A DNA stretch of 11,981 nt. Source: Clostridia bacterium (GTDB taxonomy: Bacteria > Bacillota_A > Clostridia > Christensenellales > Aristaeellaceae). The stretch spans positions 1 to 11,981 of the forward strand of contig JAFUPT010000040.1 in assembly GCA_017481065.1 (NCBI GenBank), read 5' to 3'. A program made the translations under genes and the position numbers. The notes under the pieces are model-generated. The model did not search any database. It was not told the origin of the DNA and worked only from the letters and a program-made list of their open reading frames with translations. Below are positions 6,804-11,981 of this stretch, one piece after another. The stretch's first letter is position 1; each line of letters begins with the position of its first letter.

Positions 6804-6882
6804 CTGGGGCGCTGCCCCAGACCCCGCTTAGGGGAATGATTCCCCTAAGAACCCTCAGCAAAAAGCACGCTTTTGCGTGCCT
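6804..6882 (+). repeat. Modular palindrome element after the GreA-type gene
   Basis: Three hairpins in plus orientation: CTGGGGC-GCT-GCCCCAG (6804-6820), linker ACCCCGC, TTAGGGGAA-TGA-TTCCCCTAA (6828-6848, perfect 9-bp arms), linker GAACCCTCAGC, and GCACGC-TTTT-GCGTGC (6865-6880) followed by CTTAAATTAT. The last may work as the terminator, but no good T-run follows it. The second module has the same TGA loop as the one at 5255-5278. Confidence 0.75.
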
Positions 6883-6981
6883 TAAATTATTGGCCTGCTG
6901 CATAAGTGAAGCGAGACTGAGGGGCTTGTCATCCTGTCCGCTGTTTTCATCCGCCCAAACGCTGCTTTCGTTCATTTCCCC

Positions 6982-7010
6982 TTGCAAAGCTGCCCCCGTT
7001 GTGCTATCCT
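6982..7010 (+). promoter_or_regulatory. Promoter of the 141-residue protein gene
   Basis: TTGCAA (6982-6987), a 17-nt spacer and TATCCT (7005-7010), with a TG one base before the -10 (extended -10). The start point is near 7017. The rest of 6883-6981 shows no gene or other clear signal. Confidence 0.65.
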
Positions 7011-7041
7011 GCATCCAACGGGAAGTTCAGGAGGAAAAAAC

Positions 7042-7467
7042 ATGAGCAACATGATCAACCAACAGGAAATCCACGAGGCCATCTATGCCGCGGACAACGC
7101 CCTCGACGCCCTGCGCCGCGCGGAGGAAAGCCTCGCCAGCGCCGGAAACTGGGGAATCTGGGATATGCTGGGCGGCGGCTTCTTCTCCACCATTTTCAAG
7201 CACAACAAGCTGGACCAGGCCCAGCAGGAGATCGAGGAGGCCCGTTCCGCCCTTCGCCGCTTCAAAAAGGAGCTTTCCGATCTGGACCGCAGCATAGATC
7301 TCAACCTCGATATGGGCGATTTCCTGCGCTTCGCGGATTATTTCTTCGATGGCCTCGTTGCGGACTGGATGGTGCAATCCAAAATCCGCCAGGGCCAGCG
7401 GAAGGTGCAGCAGGCCATTTCCATGGTGGAGGACATCCGCCGCCAGCTGTGGGCCATGCTGGGATAA
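7042..7467 (+). CDS. Conserved helical protein, function unknown
   Basis: A 141-residue soluble protein, not recognised by name. It is almost all helical: helix 1 about 6-33 with heptad-like Ala/Leu spacing, a Gly/aromatic core NWGIWDMLGGGFFSTIFKHN (36-55) that looks like the conserved signature, a charged helix 56-85 (likely coiled coil), an aromatic stretch FLRFADYFFDGLVADW (94-109), and a basic/Gln helix 113-137. No signal peptide, no membrane-length hydrophobic run and no cysteines. Proteins with a similar WDxxGGG...KHxxxDxA core occur in Firmicutes, which is recalled family knowledge rather than a search. The ATG at 7042 has AGGAGG (7029-7034) 7 nt upstream; the in-frame ATG at 6982 overlaps the -35 box and is rejected. 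It is monocistronic, with its stop codon inside the left arm of the terminator. Role unknown; a structural or scaffolding role is only a guess. Confidence 0.78.
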   Translation: MSNMINQQEIHEAIYAADNALDALRRAEESLASAGNWGIWDMLGGGFFSTIFKHNKLDQAQQEIEEARSALRRFKKELSDLDRSIDLNLDMGDFLRFADYFFDGLVADWMVQSKIRQGQRKVQQAISMVEDIRRQLWAMLG

Positions 7468-7500
7468 AAGAAAACCCGACCTCAGTCGGGTTTTCTTTTA
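7465..7500. terminator. Bidirectional terminator between convergent genes
   Basis: Perfect 16-bp inverted repeat, 7465-7480 with 7485-7500, loop CTCA; the stem is AAAAGAAAACCCGAC against GTCGGGTTTTCTTTT, so both strands end in a T-rich run. The TAA of the plus-strand gene forms its first three bases, and the TGA of the minus-strand gene starts at the next base (7501-7503). Confidence 0.93.
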
Positions 7501-7989
7501 TCAATCCGCGTTGCCGCCGACGGGGTTCGCCTTGCCGCTGTACTCCGTAACCGTGAGCTTGATCACAGCCGTACGCGGCACAACCGCCCTGTTGTATTCA
7601 AAGTTCCGGGTTCTCTCATCCCGGTTCATAATGATATCGAGCCCCTTGAACTTATCCTCGCCCTCGAGGAATTCAATCTTCGCCTTGCCCATCACGCTCT
7701 TGTAGCGCATAGTAACATCCTTGGCCTTCGGAATGAGCTCCATCTGGTGGCCGCAATCCATTTCAAAGGAACACACGCCGTTCTTGCGCATCAGCTCATA
7801 TTTGCGGCCCGCCATTGCGCCGTGCAGGTAGAAATAAATCTGCTCCCCCTCGATCACATATGCGAAATTCATCGGAACAATGTAGGGAAACATATCCCCG
7901 TCGCAAAGGCCAATCCGTATGATCTCGCATTCATCGATAATCTGCCGGATCACATTGAAATCCTTCACTTCCCGGTCTTTCCTTCTCAT
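7501..7989 (-). CDS. NimA-like pyridoxamine 5'-phosphate oxidase-family flavoprotein
   Basis: A 162-residue cytoplasmic split-barrel protein expected to bind FMN. Landmarks of the NimA-like group: IRIGLCDGDMFPYIVPMNFA (24-43), IYFYLHGAMAGRKYELM (51-67), VCSFEMD (72-78), MRYKSVMGKAKIEFL (94-108) and a C-terminal VIKLTVTEYSGK (142-153) where the family has a terminal strand ending in a GK. Members include nitroimidazole-resistance reductases, but most are uncharacterised flavin-binding proteins, so no drug-resistance claim is made. The ATG at 7989 has GGAGGAAGG upstream and starts at the family N-terminus; an in-frame ATG at 8025 lies only 3 bases from the stop of the gene before it and lacks a ribosome site. 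It follows the DUF4317 gene by 38 nt with no convincing promoter between, so it is probably the second gene of a two-gene operon. Confidence 0.87.
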   Translation of the reverse strand: MRRKDREVKDFNVIRQIIDECEIIRIGLCDGDMFPYIVPMNFAYVIEGEQIYFYLHGAMAGRKYELMRKNGVCSFEMDCGHQMELIPKAKDVTMRYKSVMGKAKIEFLEGEDKFKGLDIIMNRDERTRNFEYNRAVVPRTAVIKLTVTEYSGKANPVGGNAD

Positions 7990-8027
7990 GGTTTTCCTTC
8001 CTCCAATGCTATACTTGCTTTCCACCG

Positions 8028-9203
8028 TTAAAACGGCGCATCGTCCGTCGCAGGCGCAATATCCTCGCCCAGGTCCGCAATGGAGATATTCACGCCGTTC
8101 ACCTCCACGCCCTCGTCGGCGCGGATGAGTATGTAGCGGGAGCCGTTGATGATGCGGGTTTCCACCAAATCGCTCCTGTCGGGGTTCACCTTCACCACCA
8201 CATCCGGGGTCTTCAATTCAAACTGCTTCACATTCACGATATTCTGAGCGGAGAGGTCCATCGCAGGGCCGAATTCCTCGTCGTACCGCTCCTCGAAGGC
8301 CTGCACATGTTCCTCGGAAACGCCGCAGGATTCCAGCAGGCTGCTCACCTCCCGCTTGGATATGGTGGGAAGCTCGGCGGTCTTGTCCGCCTTTTTCTCC
8401 TCGATGCGCTCCTTGAGCTCCTCGTGCACGCTCTGCACCACCTCGAGGCTGCAATCCTCGGCCAGGGTATCGCTCAGCAGCGCCTCGAAGATTTCCTTCT
8501 GCTCGGCTGCGGGCATGGGCGGGCGGTTGTCGAACACGGCGTTCACGAATTCCTCGTGGCTCTCAGCGGCGTCCCGGGTGTAATACACGGCCTTGTAGAT
8601 GTTCGCGCCGCCATCCTCGTAGGCGGGAAACATGAAGCCCAGCTCCGGGGAGGAAACCACCCAGTCCAGCTCCCGGTCGTGGAAGGCCTGGTCCTCGGTG
8701 CAGTAGCACAGCGCGGGCCGGGTGAGCTTCACCGGGCAGATGCTGCAAATGATGTAAGGGAAGGCCTCCTCGGAATATTCATCGGATTTGAATTCATCCT
8801 TGGCCTTGAAGGGAATATCATAGGTATCATGCATCAGCAGGATCAGGTAATTCCCTTCGATCTTTAAAGAATCGATCACTTCCCGGAAGAAGCGCTCCAC
8901 CGCCTGGTCCACCTTGAGGTTCGTATTGCGCAGCGCGGTGAGCAGGCGGTGCTGCTCGCTGTCCATCACCTGGTCCGGCCGGAAGGAGATATCCACCAGG
9001 TTCTTTCCCTGTATACCGGAGAGCACCTTCTTGAACAGGCCCAGATACTTTTCCCCCTCCTCCTGGGGAAGGGTCAGCAGCGAATGGGTGAAGATGGAAA
9101 GGATTTCCCCCTTTTCATCCACATAGCAGCCGCGGATGCAATCGATGCTGTTCTTATCAGGATTGAGCCTGCGGCGGATTTCCGAAATTTCCATTTTATT
9201 CAT
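8028..9203 (-). CDS. DUF4317 family protein, function unknown
   Basis: A 391-residue soluble, acidic protein that matches the DUF4317 family over its length: MNKMEISEIRRRLNPDKNSI (1-20), IRGCYVDEKGEILS (23-36), LPQEEGEKYLGLFKKVLSGI (45-64), GKNLVDISF (66-74), a DSEQHRLLTALRN segment, ICSICPVKLTRPALCYC, LDWVVSSPELGFMFPAYEDG and an NIYKAVYYTRD motif. Several conserved Cys (ICSIC) and paired aromatic residues suggest a binding fold, but there is no known reaction. The charged Lys/Glu-rich region around 265-285 is probably a flexible linker before a C-terminal domain. The ATG at 9203 has AAGAGG (9211-9216) 7 nt upstream; an alternative ATG three codons on is possible. It is the first gene of a probable operon with the NimA-like gene and is divergent from acsB. 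The family is widespread in gut Clostridia, mostly as a singleton. Confidence 0.88.
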   Translation of the reverse strand: MNKMEISEIRRRLNPDKNSIDCIRGCYVDEKGEILSIFTHSLLTLPQEEGEKYLGLFKKVLSGIQGKNLVDISFRPDQVMDSEQHRLLTALRNTNLKVDQAVERFFREVIDSLKIEGNYLILLMHDTYDIPFKAKDEFKSDEYSEEAFPYIICSICPVKLTRPALCYCTEDQAFHDRELDWVVSSPELGFMFPAYEDGGANIYKAVYYTRDAAESHEEFVNAVFDNRPPMPAAEQKEIFEALLSDTLAEDCSLEVVQSVHEELKERIEEKKADKTAELPTISKREVSSLLESCGVSEEHVQAFEERYDEEFGPAMDLSAQNIVNVKQFELKTPDVVVKVNPDRSDLVETRIINGSRYILIRADEGVEVNGVNISIADLGEDIAPATDDAPF

Positions 9204-9230
9204 AAGAATTCCTCTTTATCGCTTGATGGG

Positions 9231-9242
9231 CGGCATATGCCG
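9231..9242. promoter_or_regulatory. 12-bp perfect palindrome at the DUF4317 start point (possible operator)
   Basis: CGGCATATGCCG is a perfect dyad that would lie at about +2 to +13 of the DUF4317 transcript. The position fits a repressor site, but no second copy is seen in the window and no regulator is encoded nearby. Confidence 0.35.
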
Positions 9243-9250
9243 TTCCTCCG

Positions 9251-9259
9251 ATTATATCA
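9251..9259 (-). promoter_or_regulatory. Extended -10 promoter of the DUF4317 gene
   Basis: On the minus strand TGATATAAT, a perfect TGnTATAAT extended -10 (hexamer at 9251-9256). No good -35 lies 17 nt upstream (AAAAAT), which an extended -10 can tolerate. The start point is near 9244. Confidence 0.65.
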
Positions 9260-9363
9260 CAGCTTTCCCTTCCATTTTTTGAAAACAAAAAGACCTTTGG
9301 GTGAATCCGGCTTGAAGCAGGCGGCAGAATTGCGGATTTATGCAACAAAAGTCTCTAAACCCC

Positions 9364-9392
9364 TTGAATTTGGCGGTAAATTGCAATATAAT
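9364..9392 (+). promoter_or_regulatory. Sigma-A promoter of acsB
   Basis: TTGAAT (9364-9369), a 17-nt spacer and a perfect TATAAT (9387-9392). The start point is near 9399, giving an untranslated leader of about 59 nt that holds a hairpin. The stretch 9260-9363 shows no other clear signal. Confidence 0.85.
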
Positions 9393-9404
9393 GTTAAGTA
9401 ACAG

Positions 9405-9431
9405 TTGCGATCCCCCGTGCAGGGATCGCAA
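9405..9431 (+). promoter_or_regulatory. Leader hairpin of the acsB message
   Basis: Perfect 10-bp stem TTGCGATCCC/GGGATCGCAA (9405-9414 with 9422-9431) with a 7-nt loop CCGTGCA, beginning about 6 nt from the predicted 5' end. No T-run follows, so it is not a terminator. AAGGAG (9445-9450) lies 13 nt after it and stays free. It could protect the 5' end or be a protein-binding site. Confidence 0.7.
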
Positions 9432-9457
9432 GCAAATATAAAGTAAGGAGAATTTCC

Positions 9458-11581
9458 ATGAGCGCTTTAACTGATCTGATTTTTGCGGGTTCCAATGCAG
9501 TTGCAGGACTTACCGAGGGAGCGGTTAATGACGCCATCGCCAAATACGGCGCAGACGCCCCCATCGCCTTCCCGGATACCGCCTATTTCTTCCCCACCAT
9601 CTATGCCGCCACCGGCGTGAAGGTTGCAAAACTTGGCGACCTTCACGCCTGCGTGGGCGTGCTCAAGAGCCTGATTTCCAATAAGCCCGAGCTGGGCGAC
9701 GCCCTGAACGCCGGCCTCGCCACTGCCGTCGGCGCAGAAATCATCGAAGGCCTGAAGTTTGTCGGCGGCGCAAAGCCCTATGAAAACGAGGGCGGCATCG
9801 GCTTCGTGCCGGACCCCATCATCCGCTCCCTGGGCGTGCCGCTGGTCACCGGCGATATCCCCGGCGTAGCCGTCGTGCTCGGCAAGGCGGATGATCCCGC
9901 AGCCGCCTGCAACGTCATCAAGGATTACCAGTCCAAGGGCATCCTCACCTTCCTGGTGGGCGATGTGATCGATCAGGCCGTGGAGGGCGGCGTGAAGATG
10001 GGCCTCGAATTCCGCGTCGTGCCGCTGGGCCACGATGTCACCTCCGTGATCCACGTCGTAACCGTCGCCATCCGCGCGGCGCTGATCTTCGGCGGCGTGG
10101 AGCCCGGCAACCTCGGCGCGCTGCTGGCCTACACCAAGGAGCGCGTTCCCGCATTCGTAAACACCTTCGGCGCCCTGAATGAAGTGGTGGTCTCCGCGGG
10201 CGCGGGCGCAATCGCCCTCGGCTTCCCGGTAATCGTCGACCAGGATATCGGCGATCTCGCCATCCCCGGTGCGCTGGAAGTTTCCACCGACCACAGCCTC
10301 ACCGTCAAGAAGTCCCTCGACCTGCGCGGCATCAAGATCAAGGTCAAGGAAATCAACATCCCCGTTGCCTTCGCCGCCGCCTTTGAAGGCGAAATCATCC
10401 GCAAGAAGGATATGGCCGCCGAGTATTACAGCGGCAAGAACGTCACCTGCGAGCTGGTTTCCATGCGCGATCCCGGCGCTGTGGAGGACCACAAGATTTC
10501 CGTCGTCGGCCCGGATCTCGCCGAGGGCGAATTCCCGCTGGCCACCTATATCGAAGTCGCCGGCGCAAAGATGCAGAAGGACTTCGAATCCGTTATCGAG
10601 CGCAAGATTCACAGCTGGTTCAACTGCATGGAGGGCGTAATGCACACCGGCCAGCGCAACCAGTTCCGCATCCGCGTGAGCAAGGAAGCTCTGGAAAAGG
10701 GTCTCTCCCTGAAGCACTTCGGCGAAGTTCTGTATGTAATGATCATGGATGAATTCGATGCAGTTGTCGATAAGTGCCAGGTCACCCTCGTCACCGATCC
10801 CGCCGAGGCAGAGCGCATCCTCAACGAAGAGGCCATGCCGCGCTACTCCGAGCGCGACGACCGTCTCGCCACCATGACGGATGAATCCGTAAACACCTTC
10901 TACACCTGCACCCTGTGCCAGAGCTTCGCCCCCGCCCATTGCTGCGTGGTCACTCCCGAGAGACTGGGCCTCTGCGGCGCGGTTTCCTGGCTGGACGCCA
11001 AGGCCACCAACGAGCTCAATCCCACCGGCCCCTGCCAGCCCATCGCCAAGATCAATTGCACCGATGAGCGCACCGGCGCGTATGAGACGGTAAACGAGGC
11101 CGTGAACGCCGCCACCCAGGGCGCCGTGGACACCGTGACCCTCTATTCCATCCTCGAAGACCCGATGACCAGCTGCGGCTGCTTCGAATGCATCTGCGGC
11201 ATCGAGCCCATGAGCAACGGCTTCATCATCTGCAACCGCGAATATCCCGGCATGACCCCCACCGGCATGACCTTCGGCGAGCTGGCTTCCATGACCGGCG
11301 GCGGCGTGCAGACCCCCGGCTTCATGGGCCATGGCCGCCACTTCATCGCTTCCAAGAAGTTCGCCAAGGCCGAGGGCGGCATCGAGCGCATCGTCTGGAT
11401 GCCCAAGGAGCTCAAGGATGATGTGGCCGAGCGCCTGAACAAGACGGCCAAGGAGCTGTATGGCATCGATAACTTCACGGATATGATTGCCGACGAGACG
11501 ATTACCACCGATTCGGCCGAGCTGGTTGAGTTCCTGAGTGAAAAGGGACATCCGGCGCTGTGCATGGATCCCATCATGTGA
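9458..11581 (+). CDS. acsB: Acetyl-CoA synthase, CODH/ACS complex subunit
   Basis: Builds acetyl-CoA from CO (made by the partner CO dehydrogenase), a methyl group from the corrinoid iron-sulfur protein and CoA; the last step of the Wood-Ljungdahl pathway, cytoplasmic. The protein has 707 residues against 729 in Moorella thermoacetica and keeps all three domains, including the N-terminal one missing from archaeal CdhC. The A-cluster ligands are complete: Cys484, Cys487, Cys496 and Cys506 hold the Fe4S4 cluster (YTCTLCQSFAPAHCC, then LGLCGAVSW), and Cys573-Gly574-Cys575 (DPMTSCGCFEC) binds the two nickel sites. All are offset by 22 from Moorella Cys506/509/518/528 and 595-597. The C-terminus KGHPALCMDPIM is also family-typical. 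AAGGAG (9445-9450) lies 7 nt before the ATG. It uses a restricted codon set, as expected for an abundant enzyme. The start of the next gene lies 1 nt past its stop. Partner subunits (acsA/cooS, acsC, acsD, acsE) are not in the window. Confidence 0.98.
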   Translation: MSALTDLIFAGSNAVAGLTEGAVNDAIAKYGADAPIAFPDTAYFFPTIYAATGVKVAKLGDLHACVGVLKSLISNKPELGDALNAGLATAVGAEIIEGLKFVGGAKPYENEGGIGFVPDPIIRSLGVPLVTGDIPGVAVVLGKADDPAAACNVIKDYQSKGILTFLVGDVIDQAVEGGVKMGLEFRVVPLGHDVTSVIHVVTVAIRAALIFGGVEPGNLGALLAYTKERVPAFVNTFGALNEVVVSAGAGAIALGFPVIVDQDIGDLAIPGALEVSTDHSLTVKKSLDLRGIKIKVKEINIPVAFAAAFEGEIIRKKDMAAEYYSGKNVTCELVSMRDPGAVEDHKISVVGPDLAEGEFPLATYIEVAGAKMQKDFESVIERKIHSWFNCMEGVMHTGQRNQFRIRVSKEALEKGLSLKHFGEVLYVMIMDEFDAVVDKCQVTLVTDPAEAERILNEEAMPRYSERDDRLATMTDESVNTFYTCTLCQSFAPAHCCVVTPERLGLCGAVSWLDAKATNELNPTGPCQPIAKINCTDERTGAYETVNEAVNAATQGAVDTVTLYSILEDPMTSCGCFECICGIEPMSNGFIICNREYPGMTPTGMTFGELASMTGGGVQTPGFMGHGRHFIASKKFAKAEGGIERIVWMPKELKDDVAERLNKTAKELYGIDNFTDMIADETITTDSAELVEFLSEKGHPALCMDPIM

Positions 11582-11582
11582 T

Positions 11583-11870
11583 ATGGGCGCGATTCTGGTT
11601 ACGTTTCGATGTGAGGACGAACCGGATGTGCATGTGTCCGCCGAAAAGGGTGAGAACCTTTTGAAGGTAGCTCGCAGAGCAGGGATTGCGGTCAACGCGC
11701 CCTGCTCTGGCTATGGTACGTGCGGAAAGTGTCTGGTGCGCATTTTGCAGGGCGATCTGGATTCGTCGAAGTCGTTTTACATCAATGATGTCGATTACGA
11801 GGATGGTTGGCGACTGGCCTGCATGTCCCGGGTTTCCGGAGACGTGGTGCTTTGGGTCAAGGAGCTATAA
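11583..11870 (+). CDS. Small [2Fe-2S] ferredoxin-like protein, RACo/AcsV N-terminal-domain type
   Basis: A 95-residue [2Fe-2S] protein: APCSGYGTCGKC supplies Cys41-x5-Cys47-x2-Cys50, and Cys80 in RLACMSRV is the fourth ligand. This layout, with the following GDVVLWV, is like the N-terminal domain of RACo/AcsV (DUF4445) proteins, which use ATP to reduce inactive Co(II) corrinoid protein. Here the gene ends after that domain, without the large ATPase part. Its ATG lies 1 nt after the acsB stop and lacks a good ribosome site, so translation is probably coupled to acsB. A longer in-frame start at 11538 would overlap acsB by 44 nt and adds a non-homologous N-terminus. Codon choice is looser than in acsB (TCG and CGA appear). 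Electron delivery to corrinoid reactivation or to the CODH/ACS complex is inferred from context and fold only. Confidence 0.85.
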   Translation: MGAILVTFRCEDEPDVHVSAEKGENLLKVARRAGIAVNAPCSGYGTCGKCLVRILQGDLDSSKSFYINDVDYEDGWRLACMSRVSGDVVLWVKEL

Positions 11871-11892
11871 TGAATAATCAAGGAGAAAATCA

Positions 11893-11981
11893 ATGGCGGT
11901 TGTTGAGAACAACAAAGAAATGGTGCCCTTTGAGCATTATCTGGGCCTTTATGAGAAGATTGATCCCGTGGAGGCGGCGGA
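11893..11981 (+). CDS. Start of a further acs-operon gene (3' partial), possibly DUF3786
   Basis: Only the first 29 residues are visible, MAVVENNKEM then VPFEHYLGLYEKIDPVEAA, and the frame is open at the right edge. AGGAG (11881-11885) lies 7 nt before the ATG, and the gap to the ferredoxin stop is 22 nt, so it belongs to the same operon. The YxxLYEKIDPxEAA pattern recalls the N-terminus of DUF3786 proteins, which often accompany acs or corrinoid genes; the fragment is too short to be sure. A second open frame begins at 11870, overlapping the ferredoxin stop as TAATG, but its Trp/Arg-rich translation and lack of a ribosome site make it unlikely. Confidence 0.6.
   Translation, partial: MAVVENNKEMVPFEHYLGLYEKIDPVEAA

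Noticed and set aside
8018..8036. Small inverted repeat CCGTTAAAACGG at the end of the DUF4317 gene as a terminator or operator
   Set aside because: The arms are only 5 bp with a 2-nt centre and there is no T-run; it is too weak to separate the two genes.
9216..9249. A six-codon leader ORF (MPPIKR) before the DUF4317 gene, with GGAGG at 9245-9249 and a stop next to the main ribosome site
   Set aside because: The GGAGG lies directly after the -10 box, upstream of the predicted start point near 9244, so it would not be in the transcript; the short frame is probably chance.
9467..11695. A 742-codon open frame on the minus strand opposite acsB
   Set aside because: It is a mirror of the strong codon bias of acsB in a GC-rich gene; the His/Gly/Ala-rich translation has no recognisable domain, and acsB is certain.
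11870..11981. Alternative gene start at 11870 overlapping the ferredoxin stop (TAATG)
   Set aside because: It has no ribosome site and a Trp/Arg-rich translation; the frame from 11893 has AGGAG at the right distance and a natural composition.

Overview
The window reads as a moderately high-GC, anaerobic Firmicutes (Clostridia-type) chromosome fragment. The reasons are strong AGGAGG-type ribosome sites, consensus sigma-A promoters, a clostridial-type aspartate kinase, DUF4428/DUF4317/NimA-like families usual in gut Clostridia, and a bacterial-type acetyl-CoA synthase of the Wood-Ljungdahl pathway. The genus cannot be fixed from sequence alone.

Layout. (1) 1-2888 (+): a lysine/diaminopimelate operon, dapA (5' end cut by the window) - dapB - lysC, with dapA/dapB overlapping by ATGA, closed by a strong terminator at 2898-2928. 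(2) 2927-3205: no gene; two ~122-bp direct repeats (143-bp period), each a string of short palindromes. (3) 3206-3883 (-): a DUF4428 zinc-ribbon protein, divergent from an M20 amidohydrolase (4031-5206, +); both promoters match the consensus closely. (4) 5207-5419: palindromic elements and two terminators between convergent genes. (5) 5420-6184 (-): a macro-domain protein carrying an N-terminal Cys-rich small domain, divergent from a GreA-type elongation factor (6290-6793, +) through a very compact shared promoter region. (6) 7042-7467 (+): a helical protein of unknown function, convergent with 7501-9203 (-), a NimA-like flavoprotein behind a DUF4317 protein; the convergent pair shares one terminator that touches both stop codons. 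(7) 9458-end (+): acsB (acetyl-CoA synthase) with its own promoter and a leader hairpin, then a small [2Fe-2S] protein resembling the N-terminal domain of corrinoid-activating RACo/AcsV proteins, then the start of another gene.

How it fits together. The first operon makes aspartyl phosphate and takes aspartate semialdehyde towards lysine and cell-wall diaminopimelate; no asd is visible. The last operon is carbon fixation/acetyl-CoA synthesis: AcsB joins CO, methyl-corrinoid and CoA, and the small ferredoxin plausibly serves redox upkeep of the corrinoid protein. The middle genes are housekeeping or unassigned singletons.

The strongest unexplained signal is a family of modular intergenic palindromes found after four gene ends (2927-3205, 5217-5289, 5381-5422, 6804-6882). 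In each, 3-nt-loop hairpins alternate with a linker resembling GGAACCCCTGC, and the linker always reads in the direction of transcription of the gene that ends there. No CRISPR array, tRNA, rRNA, insertion sequence or phage gene was seen.
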